Assembly: GCA_910589385.1 (NCBI GenBank)
Contig: CAJUTU010000026.1
Span: 1 to 55,798 of the forward strand
Direction: 5' to 3'
Length of the DNA stretch: 55,798 nt
DNA from: an uncultured Lachnospiraceae bacterium
GTDB lineage: Bacteria; Bacillota; Clostridia; Lachnospirales; Lachnospiraceae
Shown: in pieces, positions 23,785 through 32,514 of the stretch
Layout of the letters: the number at the start of each line of letters is the position of its first letter
How positions within the stretch are numbered: position 1 is the stretch's first letter
The notes under the pieces: model-generated
The model's database searches: none
The model's input: the letters and a program-made list of their open reading frames with translations, nothing else
Told to the model about the DNA's origin: nothing
Made by a program: the position numbers and the translations under genes

Positions 23785-24237
23785 ATGAAGAAGTTCTTTT
23801 TTGCATTGGACACAGTACTGCGTTACAAAGAGCAAGTGCTGGACAGCTTAAAAGCGGAACATGCCAGAATCCTGGTGAAAGTCAGGGAATGTGAGAACGC
23901 GATCGACGAGCTGGAGTTTCAGCATCGGCAGTGTACCATAGAATTTCAGCAGAATAAGTCCGATGGCATGAAGATCAACGAGATCCGTACATATGAAAAC
24001 TATCTGGAATCCCTTCAGATCAAGATCCGGAGGAAAAGGGAGCTTCTGGCGAGGCTGAAAGAGCAGGAAGAAGCCAAAAGGATGGAAGTCGTTGAGGCAA
24101 AGAAAGAGACATCTTCGATTGATAAGCTGAAAGAGCACAAGCAGACGGAATACGACAAAGAAGTGCAGAAGCAGGAAGAACTTTTTATAGAAGAGTTCGT
24201 AACCACGAGAGATGCTATGGCCCGGCTGAATGGGTAG
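23785..24237 (+). CDS. fliJ: flagellar export chaperone FliJ
   Basis: A 150-residue all-helical coiled-coil protein (central stalk of the export ATPase). I start at ATG 23785 (MKKFFFALDTVLRYKE), with GAGG 9 nt upstream, rather than the GTG five codons earlier. The F.L.TVL.YKE start and two long charged helices are typical of FliJ, as is the position after fliI. Confidence 0.9.
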   Translation: MKKFFFALDTVLRYKEQVLDSLKAEHARILVKVRECENAIDELEFQHRQCTIEFQQNKSDGMKINEIRTYENYLESLQIKIRRKRELLARLKEQEEAKRMEVVEAKKETSSIDKLKEHKQTEYDKEVQKQEELFIEEFVTTRDAMARLNG

Positions 24238-24355
24238 AGAAAAGGATTATATTTGGGTAATACTGCATAGCAGATTACTATATATTGCTCTATAGGAAAT
24301 TTAAGCGGATTTCTTATAGAACAAAATTATGTTAAAGTGAAAGGAGGAACAGCCA

Positions 24356-25540
24356 ATGGTGAATGTAAGCGTAAAGGCGCCGGATATTGGTTTTACGTCT
24401 GCTGATACCGGAAAAAGCAAGGGCGCCGGGGCAAACGGCACTGCGTCAGATCAGTTCCGAAAGCTTTTGCAGGGGAAGCAGGACAATATCCAGACAGACA
24501 GCAAAACACAGGAAACGTCCAAGGATGTGAAGCAGGACAAAGCAGAAGCGCCCAAGAATGCCAAAGAGGAAGACACCAAAGAAGACTCTAAGGTGGATGG
24601 CAAAGAAGACTCTGCAAAGACAGAGGATAACAGCCAGGCACAGGAGATGCTTGCGGCATACCAGCTAGGGCAGGGACTTCGCCCGGAATTGCTCCAGGCA
24701 GAGCCGGAGGTCGTCATTGAGGTGCCGGAGTTTACTCAGGCAGGTGCAGATGTGGAAGCTGTGGATCTGGCCGCGACTGTAGAATTGACTCCAGAGATGG
24801 AGGGAACTACAGGAATTGAACTGCAGACAGGAACTTTGGATGCAGGTATGGCGCAGCAGGTACAGACAGAGGCCAATGTTCCGGTGGAAACAAAGGTGCA
24901 GGAGACGGATCTGGAAAATGGACAGGAGGTACAGGCAGCATCTGTAGAGACTGTACAGACCTCTTCCGAGCGTGTCTATGAAGCAAAAGACACATCCTCA
25001 GACGGAGACAAGGATGCCCAGAGCGAGAATCCGGGTGCAGAACATGCGGCGGCAGCTATGGCGCAGGCTCCGGTGAGGACAACAGCAGAGGAGATCAAGC
25101 CTCAGGAGGTTGTTACAGTGCAGGTGCCTCATGCAGAGGAATTACCTGACAAGGTGGCAGACCAGCTTCTTTCCAAGATATCGGAAGGAGTGCAGGAATT
25201 TGAAATCCAGATTGAGCCAGAGAACCTTGGAAAGATTGCGGTGAAAGTCCTGTATGAAGACGGCCAGGCAACAGTCTCTATTTTCTGTACAGAGAAGAAG
25301 ACACTGGATCTGCTTGGTAATAACGCAAGGGACATCGGAAATATCATCGAGCGCAACTTGGGCGGTGAGACGAAGATCTTTGTGGAGAAGCAGGAGACAG
25401 ACTATCTGGAGCAGAACCGGGATGAAAACCAGCATGGAAAGCAGGAGGAACAAAGACGGCAGAAGGAAGAGGGCAAGAATGAAGATGCAGAGGATGCAGA
25501 ACAATTTCTTCAAAAGCTGCGCCTGGGTCTGATGGGATGA
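24356..25540 (+). CDS. fliK: flagellar hook-length control protein FliK
   Basis: A 394-residue ruler protein that measures the hook and triggers the change of export specificity at FlhB. The N-terminal and middle regions (to ~260) are low-complexity, rich in Glu/Ala/Gln/Thr, as usual. The C-terminal FliK core (LPDKVADQLLSKISEG, then EFEIQIEPENLGKIAVKV) lies at about 262-350. An extremely charged Q/E/R/K tail follows. The start is ATG behind AAAGGAGG. The 118-nt gap before it contains a weak ATAGGAAA/TTTCTTAT hairpin. Confidence 0.93.
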   Translation: MVNVSVKAPDIGFTSADTGKSKGAGANGTASDQFRKLLQGKQDNIQTDSKTQETSKDVKQDKAEAPKNAKEEDTKEDSKVDGKEDSAKTEDNSQAQEMLAAYQLGQGLRPELLQAEPEVVIEVPEFTQAGADVEAVDLAATVELTPEMEGTTGIELQTGTLDAGMAQQVQTEANVPVETKVQETDLENGQEVQAASVETVQTSSERVYEAKDTSSDGDKDAQSENPGAEHAAAAMAQAPVRTTAEEIKPQEVVTVQVPHAEELPDKVADQLLSKISEGVQEFEIQIEPENLGKIAVKVLYEDGQATVSIFCTEKKTLDLLGNNARDIGNIIERNLGGETKIFVEKQETDYLEQNRDENQHGKQEEQRRQKEEGKNEDAEDAEQFLQKLRLGLMG

Positions 25541-25628
25541 GGCTGAAGGAAGCCGGATAAACCCATATATTTCCATGGATTTTACAGAAGCCCGATACCG
25601 GGCGGATGGTAAGGAAAGGAGAAGAAAA

Positions 25629-26189
25629 ATGGCAGTAGATTTAAATAGTGATGTGGCGTCTGGTTTGTATGACGCGGCTTTGGCAACGCAGACGACTGCA
25701 AAATCCGATAAGACTACATTGAGCACAGAAGATTTCTGGACGTTGATCGCGGCAGAACTGAAATATCAGGATATGTCCAACCCGATGGACAATGCGGCGA
25801 TGATGGAGCAGATTACCCAGATGTCCAGTATGAGTACCATGAATTCTATGGCAACGGCGATTTCAAACTTTTCTACAGTAATCAACAACCTGTCTTCCGT
25901 AACATTGACCACGTATTCTACAGGGCTGCTTGGAAGAGAAGTTACGGTTGTGACTAAGACAGATAAAGATGGAAAGCCGACAGAGACTATAAAGGGAATA
26001 GTGACCGGAGTAGATCTGACAGGAGCGACTTCTGTATATGTAGACGGTAAAAAATACGAACTGGCAAATATCATGGCAGTCGGGGATGTACCGGGTATTG
26101 ATAAAGATGATACGGCAACAGACGGAGATGAGAAAGATGAATCCGGTGAGTCAACAGACACGACAGATAAGACGGACACGGACAACTAA
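25629..26189 (+). CDS. flgD: flagellar hook assembly (capping) protein FlgD
   Basis: A 186-residue hook-cap scaffold. ATG 25629 has AAAGGAG 8 nt upstream; an in-frame extension to 25575 is discarded. The conserved N-terminal segment STEDFWTLIAAELKYQDMSNPMDN lies at 33-56, followed by a Met/Ser/Thr-rich stretch and a small beta-rich part including LLGREVTVVTKTDKDGKP. The tail is Asp/Thr-rich. The protein is shorter than proteobacterial FlgD, as in many Firmicutes. Confidence 0.93.
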   Translation: MAVDLNSDVASGLYDAALATQTTAKSDKTTLSTEDFWTLIAAELKYQDMSNPMDNAAMMEQITQMSSMSTMNSMATAISNFSTVINNLSSVTLTTYSTGLLGREVTVVTKTDKDGKPTETIKGIVTGVDLTGATSVYVDGKKYELANIMAVGDVPGIDKDDTATDGDEKDESGESTDTTDKTDTDN

Positions 26190-26233
26190 GAGTTAGAGTA
26201 ATCTGCAGGGAGAGATAAAGGCGGTGCATATGG

Positions 26234-26665
26234 ATGGGAGATAAGATTAATCAGATCAGCCAGATCAATCAGGTGAACCAACTGAATCAGATAACGAATG
26301 CCGGAGCATTGAAGCTGAAGCATGCCTCATCACAGATCCAGAAGGCAGATGCTGACGCAAAAGCGGGCGTACAGTTCGCAGACCTTCTGCAGCAAAAAGC
26401 AGAAGCTTCGCAGCCCGTCCAGTTCTCGAAGCATGCGGCACGAAGGGTGCAGGAACGCGGTATTGATATGACAGACAGTCTTTTGAGTAATTTAAACCAG
26501 GCAGTGCAGAAAGCCAGGGACAAAGGAGCAAGGGACGTAGTCATTATCGGAGAGAGCAATGCCTTTATTGTGAATGTTCCCAACAATGTGGTCGTGACAA
26601 CGATGTCCGGGACGGAAATGAAAGAAAACATATTTACGAATATTGACAGTGCTGTCCTCATGTAA
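26234..26665 (+). CDS. flagellar operon protein (TIGR02530-like)
   Basis: A 143-residue soluble protein. The N-terminus is a Asn/Gln/Ile repeat (NQISQINQVNQLNQI). The C-terminal half (FSKHAARRVQERGIDMTDSLLSNLNQAVQKARDKGARDVVII) matches the conserved Firmicutes flagellar operon protein that regularly lies between flgD and flgE. Its biochemical role is unknown to me; an assembly or hook-related role is inferred from position. After it come 180 nt of G+C-rich, hairpin-prone sequence (for example TGCCTGCG/CGCAGGTA). Confidence 0.85.
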   Translation: MGDKINQISQINQVNQLNQITNAGALKLKHASSQIQKADADAKAGVQFADLLQQKAEASQPVQFSKHAARRVQERGIDMTDSLLSNLNQAVQKARDKGARDVVIIGESNAFIVNVPNNVVVTTMSGTEMKENIFTNIDSAVLM

Positions 26666-26845
26666 GCCGGACCGTCTATGGGGGTTTCGTGCCTGCGTGA
26701 CTCGCAGGTACAGCGGGGCTGTAAGGGATGTGCTGACGCGATGCAGTAATTCGCCGTCGTCCCGGCAGTTCCCGGGCGCGTTGTCCTGAGAAGGGCAGGG
26801 CGCGTAGGAGACAGCATAGGGTTGAAAAGAAAGGAAGTATAAAAT

Positions 26846-28216
26846 ATGGTTAGATCAATGATTGCCGGAGTCGCAGGACTTAAGGCGCATCAGTCAAAGA
26901 TGGATGTAATCGGTAATAACATTGCAAACGTAAATACATGGGGTTTCAAGGGATTCAGCTATAACTTCATGGATTCCATGTATACAAACTCCATTAAGAG
27001 TACCGGAGGCGATATCACCGCGGGAGCTTCTGGTGGACGTAACGCGTCCCAGGTTGGTTATGGTTCCCAGTTGTCCTCTATTTCAAATGTGTTTGAAAAT
27101 GGAGCGCCTTCACCGTCAGCCAATCCGATGGACTGTATGATTGACGGTACAGGGTTTTTCCTTGTGGGTAATATGGTAAACGGAAGCTTTACTAATGTAG
27201 CGGATTCAGGGTTGTATCTGTCGCGTGTCGGTATCTTCCGTGTGGATGATAACAGTTATCTGGTAGACGACCAGAGAAGCTATGTGTATGGATATGCGCT
27301 GGTAGATGGAACAGGGATACCAGAGACCCCGGCAACGTCTGCGACTACGAAAATGACAGGGGTTCCGTATACGATCACCCAGGATGCAACGACCCAAAAA
27401 TATACAATTACGATAGCCGGGATTGGTGTAGAGACAACGAATGTAGATGGGACAGTAGATGCAAACGGCCATGTTAAGAACCCTGCAAAGGCAATATCGG
27501 ATTGGGTGGATAAGGCATTAAAAGAAGATCAATTTAATGGAATGACAATTGATTACAATGGCATGTCAAGGGTATTAACAGGCACTAATACCCCACCGAC
27601 AGATGATGACTATACCAATCTTCCGACGTTTACGGTTACGGCAAATTCAACAGGAGCAGAGACCACTGATGATGTGGCAGATATGGTAGCAAAATTTGCT
27701 GGTAATAATTCCAACGCAACTGCGGGCGGTACTGCACAGCCGGCAGGATTTAAAGAAGAGGCAACAGAAGGGGTTGATTATGTGGCAGGTATTCCGGCAC
27801 AATACGCAGAGGAACTTTCCACCCTGAGAATCCCGGTTGACCCGCAGACAGGGCAGCGTTACAAGCTGGACAATTACTCGATTCTTGAAGACGGAACCAT
27901 TGTAGGTGTGGATGAGTTGAACCGTACCATTGCCATCGGCCAGGTTGCCCTGATCCAGGTACAGAACCCGAACGGCCTGGAGAAGACCACAGGTTACTAT
28001 TACCAGATCGGAGCCAATGCCGGAGACGTAACAGATGTAAAACCAGGCACCGGCCCGGCCGGGGTTATCAAGCCAGGCTACCTTGAGATGGCGAATGTAG
28101 ACCTTGCTAACGAGTTCTCCAACATCATCACAACCCAGAGAGGCTTCCAGGCGAACTCCAAGATCATCACGGTAACAGACGAGATGCTGCAGGAACTTGT
28201 AAACATGAAACGTTAA
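26846..28216 (+). CDS. flgE: flagellar hook protein FlgE
   Basis: A 456-residue hook subunit. The N-terminal rod/hook motif IAGVAGLKAHQSKMDVIGNNIANVNTWGFKG is at 7-37, and the C-terminal D0 helix YLEMANVDLANEFSNIITTQRGFQANSKIITVTDEMLQELVNM closes it. The central, surface-exposed part (about 130-330) is Thr/Ala/Asp-rich and variable. The start is ATG behind AAAGGAAG. Confidence 0.96.
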   Translation: MVRSMIAGVAGLKAHQSKMDVIGNNIANVNTWGFKGFSYNFMDSMYTNSIKSTGGDITAGASGGRNASQVGYGSQLSSISNVFENGAPSPSANPMDCMIDGTGFFLVGNMVNGSFTNVADSGLYLSRVGIFRVDDNSYLVDDQRSYVYGYALVDGTGIPETPATSATTKMTGVPYTITQDATTQKYTITIAGIGVETTNVDGTVDANGHVKNPAKAISDWVDKALKEDQFNGMTIDYNGMSRVLTGTNTPPTDDDYTNLPTFTVTANSTGAETTDDVADMVAKFAGNNSNATAGGTAQPAGFKEEATEGVDYVAGIPAQYAEELSTLRIPVDPQTGQRYKLDNYSILEDGTIVGVDELNRTIAIGQVALIQVQNPNGLEKTTGYYYQIGANAGDVTDVKPGTGPAGVIKPGYLEMANVDLANEFSNIITTQRGFQANSKIITVTDEMLQELVNMKR

Positions 28217-28333
28217 TCGCTGTAATTTAGCAGCGTAGGATAACCGGTGTGCCGTACCGTTGATATCCGATGAAATTCTGAAAAACAAATTGTGGTTTAC
28301 AGCTATGGAAGTCATATTTTCCTTAAAAATAGC

Positions 28334-28362
28334 TTGACGGAATATCAGCGGTGCAGTACACT
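28334..28362 (+). promoter_or_regulatory. candidate internal sigma-A promoter after flgE
   Basis: TTGACG and TACACT are separated by 17 nt, inside the 380-nt interval 28217-28596. It could give flbD-motAB and downstream genes an extra start independent of the flgB promoter. Apart from this and the small ORF below, I see nothing in the interval. Confidence 0.4.
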
Positions 28363-28454
28363 TAATAATCTGGCAACTGCAAAAAAAGATTCGTTTTGAT
28401 TCACTGCTTTATAAAAAAGCGGCGAAATTTACGGCCGGATACCCGGAGGACATT

Positions 28455-28526
28455 ATGGATGCAGATTCCTTTGGGGAGAACGGATTCGCACGCTCAGGTA
28501 TTTTGGAAGATCCACAGTGGATATAG
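28455..28526 (+). CDS. possible 23-residue small ORF between flgE and flbD
   Basis: ATG 28455 has a clean GGAGG 5 nt upstream and reads MDADSFGENGFARSGILEDP... to TAG, 23 codons. The sequence is hydrophilic with no membrane segment. A leader peptide or chance ORF are both possible; the ribosome site is the only support. Confidence 0.25.
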   Translation: MDADSFGENGFARSGILEDPQWI

Positions 28527-28596
28527 AGGAGGTAAAGACGTACAACGGGGAATCAGGTTTATAGTCCCGGAGACGTTCAAAAAGAGGGAATATGCT

Positions 28597-28794
28597 ATGA
28601 TAATGTTGACCAAATTAAACGATCAGGAGATCGTGCTGAACTGCGCACAGATTGAGTCGGTGGAAGTAATCCCGGAATCAAAGGTAGTTATGATGAACGG
28701 AAAATTTTTTATCGTGAAGGAAAGCGCGGAAGAGATCATTCAGAAAACAATTGAGTACAATAAAAAGTTTCATTACTATCCTACAGATAGATGA
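28597..28794 (+). CDS. flbD: flagellar protein FlbD (SwrD-like)
   Basis: A 65-residue small protein starting MIMLTKLNDQEIVLNCAQIESVEVIP, the FlbD family signature, ending in a helix. I place the start at ATG 28597 behind GAGGG; the longer ORF from 28396 has a non-homologous N-terminus. In Bacillus the homologue SwrD raises motor power or torque, consistent with its position right before motA and motB. Confidence 0.92.
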   Translation: MIMLTKLNDQEIVLNCAQIESVEVIPESKVVMMNGKFFIVKESAEEIIQKTIEYNKKFHYYPTDR

Positions 28795-28817
28795 GAAGTT
28801 AAGGCGGTGAAGATAAC

Positions 28818-29630
28818 GTGGATATAACAACAATTTTAGGAATTATCATTGGAGCCGTGCTCGTCGTGGTCGTCGGCATTACTCCTGCAAAACTAGGAAA
28901 TTTCTGGGATCCTGCGAGTTTGGCGATTGTAGTCGGCGGCGCGATCTCGGCCGTTATTTCCAGCTATCCGCTGGGGCAGCTGGCTAGGATTCCAAAACAG
29001 CTGGCATTGTTGATCCAGGGCAACAGGTACAACATCGGTACACTGATCGATACTCTGGAAGAGATGGCGCAGCTTGCAAGAAAGAACGGCCTGCTGGCGC
29101 TGGAAGAAAAAGCAAACGAACTGGACGACCCGTTTTTTAAACAGGGCATTATGCTCATCGTAGATGCCACAGAACCGGAGGAGGTTCGTTCTATGCTGGA
29201 GAATGAAGTGGATGCTATGAGTGCAAGACACGAGGATGGGATTGCGTTGTATAACAAGGCTTCCGCATTTTCCCCGGCATTCGGTATGATCGGTACACTG
29301 GTCGGACTGGTAAACATGTTGAAAGGAATGGATCTTGACAGCGGCGGAGCTTCTAATATCGGGCCCGCGATGGCGACAGCGCTGATCACTACATTCTACG
29401 GATGTATCCTTGCCAACATGCTTTTTTCACCAATTGCCAACAAGCTTACGGTCAGGAACGACGAAGAATTACTGTATAAGCAGATCATGATTGAAGGAAT
29501 CCTCGCCATTCAGTCGGGAGATAATCCGAAGTTCCTGAAAGAGAAACTGGTTACATATGTCGCCCAGAAGCAGCGCGGCAAGATCCTTGACCAGGCGGCG
29601 AAGCCGGCCGGCGGCGGCGGAGAGGAATAA
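28818..29630 (+). CDS. motA: flagellar motor stator protein MotA
   Basis: A 270-residue inner-membrane stator subunit. Four TM segments are expected: near 3-22, 31-52, about 150-172 and 180-205. The TM3/TM4 region has the conserved KASAFSPAFGMIGTLVGLVNML and GPAMATALITTFYGCILANMLFSPIANKL. The cytoplasmic loop between TM2 and TM3 holds the charged FliG-facing residues. The start codon is GTG. Confidence 0.97.
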   Translation: MDITTILGIIIGAVLVVVVGITPAKLGNFWDPASLAIVVGGAISAVISSYPLGQLARIPKQLALLIQGNRYNIGTLIDTLEEMAQLARKNGLLALEEKANELDDPFFKQGIMLIVDATEPEEVRSMLENEVDAMSARHEDGIALYNKASAFSPAFGMIGTLVGLVNMLKGMDLDSGGASNIGPAMATALITTFYGCILANMLFSPIANKLTVRNDEELLYKQIMIEGILAIQSGDNPKFLKEKLVTYVAQKQRGKILDQAAKPAGGGGEE

Positions 29631-29646
29631 CCAGGAGGTAAGGCAT

Positions 29647-30408
29647 ATGAAGAAAAGGAATAAATCATCAGGCGGCGGTGCCAACTGGATGGATACATAC
29701 GGTGACCTGGTGACACTGCTGTTGTGTTTCTTCGTACTGTTGTATTCCATATCTACAATAGACCAGGCAAAATGGGTGCAGATTGTAAAGAGTTTTAACC
29801 CAGACGCAAAGGAAGTCTCCCAGATTGCCCTGGATACGATAGAAGACGCAACAGATGAAGTTCCGAACCATGTAGAAGACGGCTCCTTAGAAGAGGATGA
29901 GTTTGATGCCCTGTATGAAGCTTTGAAGAAAGCTTTGGAGGAAGCCGGAATAGAAGGAGAAGTGGACTTGTACAAAGGCGATGGCTATACATTTGTGACA
30001 TTTAGGGACAATGTATTTTTCGCCGGGGACAGTTCTGTAATACGAGACGAGGGGAAAGGGATTTTGGATCAGTTTGCTTCTATCATTTCCAGTGTCTCGG
30101 ATTCCATTAAGGAAATCCAGATTCTTGGGCATACCACACAGGCAGATCCAAATATGGCAAATGACCCGGAATCAGACCGTGTCCTTTCAGCAGAAAGAGC
30201 GGCCAGGGTTACAGCATATATTCAGCAGCGGACTACGGTAACGGCTGACCGGCTTGTGTCGATCGGTTATGGGCAGTGGCGGCCGATCTCGCCTTTTGAC
30301 ACAGAAGAAAACCGGGCAAAGAACCGACGGGTTGAGATGCTGATCACGAAGTCGGACACTGTGACGAAGAGCCTGGAAGAGTACTATGCGGAGATGAACA
30401 GGCAGTAA
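29647..30408 (+). CDS. motB: flagellar motor stator protein MotB
   Basis: A 253-residue protein. ATG 29647 follows CAGGAGG; the ORF extension into motA is rejected. The plug/TM helix WMDTYGDLVTLLLCFFVLLYSIST is at about 13-36, with the ion-carrying Asp in DTYGDL. The OmpA-like peptidoglycan-binding domain is about 120-245 (ILGHTTQ, ILS...ERAARVTAYI, GYGQWRPI, NRRVEMLI). Ion type (H+ or Na+) is not decided from sequence. Confidence 0.97.
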   Translation: MKKRNKSSGGGANWMDTYGDLVTLLLCFFVLLYSISTIDQAKWVQIVKSFNPDAKEVSQIALDTIEDATDEVPNHVEDGSLEEDEFDALYEALKKALEEAGIEGEVDLYKGDGYTFVTFRDNVFFAGDSSVIRDEGKGILDQFASIISSVSDSIKEIQILGHTTQADPNMANDPESDRVLSAERAARVTAYIQQRTTVTADRLVSIGYGQWRPISPFDTEENRAKNRRVEMLITKSDTVTKSLEEYYAEMNRQ

Positions 30409-30512
30409 CATCTGCTTGCGTATGCTGACGGAGGCCAAGCGTATGTATAGCCCATAGACAGGAAAACACTGGACAGATCTATGCAATTATGAAATGAAAG
30501 TAGGGGTTGGGG

Positions 30513-31526
30513 ATGGCAGATGTATTGTCACAAAGTCAGATAGACGCACTGCTGAATTCAATGCAAAATGCAGAGGCGGACACCAAGGCGGAAGAAGAAA
30601 AACCCGCCAAACAGGAATACAGAAAATACGATTTTTTTAGTCCTAAAAAGTATACGAAGGATAAGCTGAAGATGCTCCGCAGCATCTATGATAACTATTC
30701 CAGGATTGCTTCATCTCAGATTAACGGGCTGTTCCGCCTGGTGGGCGAGGTGGAGGTAGTAGGGATTGAAGAGCAGCGTTATTACGAGTTTGGGAACGCC
30801 TTGAATGAGACCGACGTTCTTACTCTGGCAAATGTGGAGCTTCCGGATAATTCTACAAATCCGCCGATGCTTTTCCACATCGCGCCGGCATTGATGACTG
30901 CAATGATAGACCGTATGCTGGGGGGAATGGGATTTGACAGGTCAATAGATATCGCGTATACTTATACGGATATTGAGCTTGCCCTATATGAGAAGATCAT
31001 CAATTATCTGGTGATGATCACCACAGATGTTTGGTCTACGCACATCAATCTTGTGACGGAGTTTGAGCGGATCGAGGAGAATCCAAGTATGTTCCAGGGG
31101 ATCAGTGTGGATGAGACCGTTGTTATCGTAATGCTGAATATCCAGCTGGGTGAGGCGACGGGAATCATGAATATCTGTATTCCGGGAACACTTTTGAGCA
31201 ATATTTTTGATATTATTGATAAGACGAAGCATCTTGCGAAAAAGGGCGAGCATTTCAAGAGCAACCGGGAAGAGATCATGGAGAGCATTCAGGAATCCAA
31301 GCTGGATGTCATGGCACAGCTTGGCGTGGCAAAGCTCAATCTGGACGATGTCTACAACCTTCATGTAGGAGATGTCATCGATCTGAACAAACCACAGGAT
31401 TCGCTTGTTTCCCTGTTTGTGGAAGGACAGCCATGGTTCAACGGGCAGCTTGGGGTACATAATAAGAATGTTGCAGTGAAGCTGGAAGACCGCATTATGG
31501 ATGGAAAAGAAGACGTGGCTGTTTGA
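30513..31526 (+). CDS. fliM: flagellar motor switch protein FliM
   Basis: A 337-residue C-ring protein. ATG 30513 follows GTAGGGG. The N-terminal CheY-P-binding peptide is VLSQSQIDALLNS (residues 4-16), then the FliM middle domain (IDRMLGGMG; GKTxx-type signature) and a C-terminal FliN-like domain (LHVGDVIDLNKPQD). fliL, which commonly stands just before fliM, is absent from the 104-nt gap to motB. Confidence 0.97.
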   Translation: MADVLSQSQIDALLNSMQNAEADTKAEEEKPAKQEYRKYDFFSPKKYTKDKLKMLRSIYDNYSRIASSQINGLFRLVGEVEVVGIEEQRYYEFGNALNETDVLTLANVELPDNSTNPPMLFHIAPALMTAMIDRMLGGMGFDRSIDIAYTYTDIELALYEKIINYLVMITTDVWSTHINLVTEFERIEENPSMFQGISVDETVVIVMLNIQLGEATGIMNICIPGTLLSNIFDIIDKTKHLAKKGEHFKSNREEIMESIQESKLDVMAQLGVAKLNLDDVYNLHVGDVIDLNKPQDSLVSLFVEGQPWFNGQLGVHNKNVAVKLEDRIMDGKEDVAV

Positions 31527-31563
31527 TCATGGAATTAACTGTAATAATTACCAGATAATTTAG

Positions 31564-31592
31564 TTGAAATATCTGCGTATTTAAATTACAAT
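31564..31592 (+). promoter_or_regulatory. candidate internal sigma-A promoter before cheY
   Basis: TTGAAA and TACAAT separated by 17 nt in an A+T-rich 98-nt gap. It may uncouple cheY-flgC-fliY and the export genes from the upstream part of the operon. Confidence 0.5.
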
Positions 31593-31624
31593 AAATATAA
31601 TTTAAAAAAGAGAGGTAGAAAAAG

Positions 31625-31984
31625 ATGGCAAAAATATTATTAGTGGATGATGCTGCATTTATGAGAATGATGTTAAAGAATACACTCACCCAGGCTGGGT
31701 ATACCGATCTGGTTGAGGCAGAGGACGGCGCAAAGGCGGTGGAGCTTTATGCCGCGGAAAAGCCGGATCTTGTATTTATGGACATCACCATGCCCAATAA
31801 GGACGGTTTGGAGACATTGAAGGAGATCAAAGGCATGGATCCGGGGGCTACGATCGTAATGTGTTCTGCCATGGGGCAGGAGACTATGGTTATGGACTCC
31901 ATTAAGTCCGGTGCAAAGGACTTCATCGTAAAGCCGTTCAAGCCAGAGCGTATTTTGTCAACGGTAAAGAAGATTCTTGGCTAG
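31625..31984 (+). CDS. cheY: chemotaxis response regulator CheY
   Basis: A 119-residue stand-alone receiver domain. The acid pocket is Asp8/Asp9, the phosphoacceptor is Asp53 in LVFMDITMP, the switch Ser/Thr is in VMCSAMG, and the conserved Lys is in FIVKPFKP. There is no output domain. Phosphorylated CheY would bind the switch proteins FliM and FliY encoded on either side. Confidence 0.96.
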   Translation: MAKILLVDDAAFMRMMLKNTLTQAGYTDLVEAEDGAKAVELYAAEKPDLVFMDITMPNKDGLETLKEIKGMDPGATIVMCSAMGQETMVMDSIKSGAKDFIVKPFKPERILSTVKKILG

Positions 31985-31999
31985 CGGGGGGCTTTTAAT

Positions 32000-32476
32000 A
32001 TGTCATTTTTAAATTCATTTGATATTAGCGCTTCCGCCCTGACGGCGGAGAGGCAGAGGCTGGATGTGGCCTCTCAAAATATCGCAAACACCAATACGAC
32101 CCGGACGGAAAGTGGCGGTCCATACCGGAGGAAGATGGTGGTCTTTCAGGAGATTCCTTTAAATAGTGTAACATCTTCTGGCAATTCTGCTGCTTCAGGC
32201 ACTTTCCGTTCTACATTCAACAGGCTTTTGAATAAGACTGCTAAAAAGGGCGGTGTTCAGGTTACTGGAATCGTAGAAGACCAGAGGGATCTATATCCTG
32301 TCTATAATCCTGACCATCCGGATGCCGACGAGGAGGGGTATGTTATGATGCCTAACGTAGACCCGGTGAAGGAGACAGTAGATGCAATGTCCGCAACCCG
32401 GTCTTATGAGGCAAATATTACGGCATTTAACGCAATGAAGACAATGGCGCAGAGCGCGCTGGATGTCGGGAAATAG
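32000..32476 (+). CDS. flgC: flagellar basal-body rod protein FlgC (displaced)
   Basis: A 158-residue rod protein. The N-terminal motif is ASALTAERQRLDVASQNIANTNTTRTESGGPYRRK, and the C-terminal helix is YVMMPNVDPVKETVDAMSATRSYEANITAFNAMKTMAQSALDVGK. It lies 13.7 kb from flgB, between cheY and fliY. In most Firmicutes flgB-flgC-fliE are contiguous. The start ATG has GGGGGG about 7 nt upstream. Confidence 0.95.
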   Translation: MSFLNSFDISASALTAERQRLDVASQNIANTNTTRTESGGPYRRKMVVFQEIPLNSVTSSGNSAASGTFRSTFNRLLNKTAKKGGVQVTGIVEDQRDLYPVYNPDHPDADEEGYVMMPNVDPVKETVDAMSATRSYEANITAFNAMKTMAQSALDVGK

Positions 32477-32514
32477 AATGAGGGGGATTGTCCCGAAAGG
32501 AGAGTAGCGTTACT

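Noticed and set aside
28351..28375. AGTACACTTA near 28355 resembles part of the crossover sites
   Set aside because: Only about ten bases match; the left half-site and outer GTCC/GGAC bases are missing, and it lies inside the motility operon.
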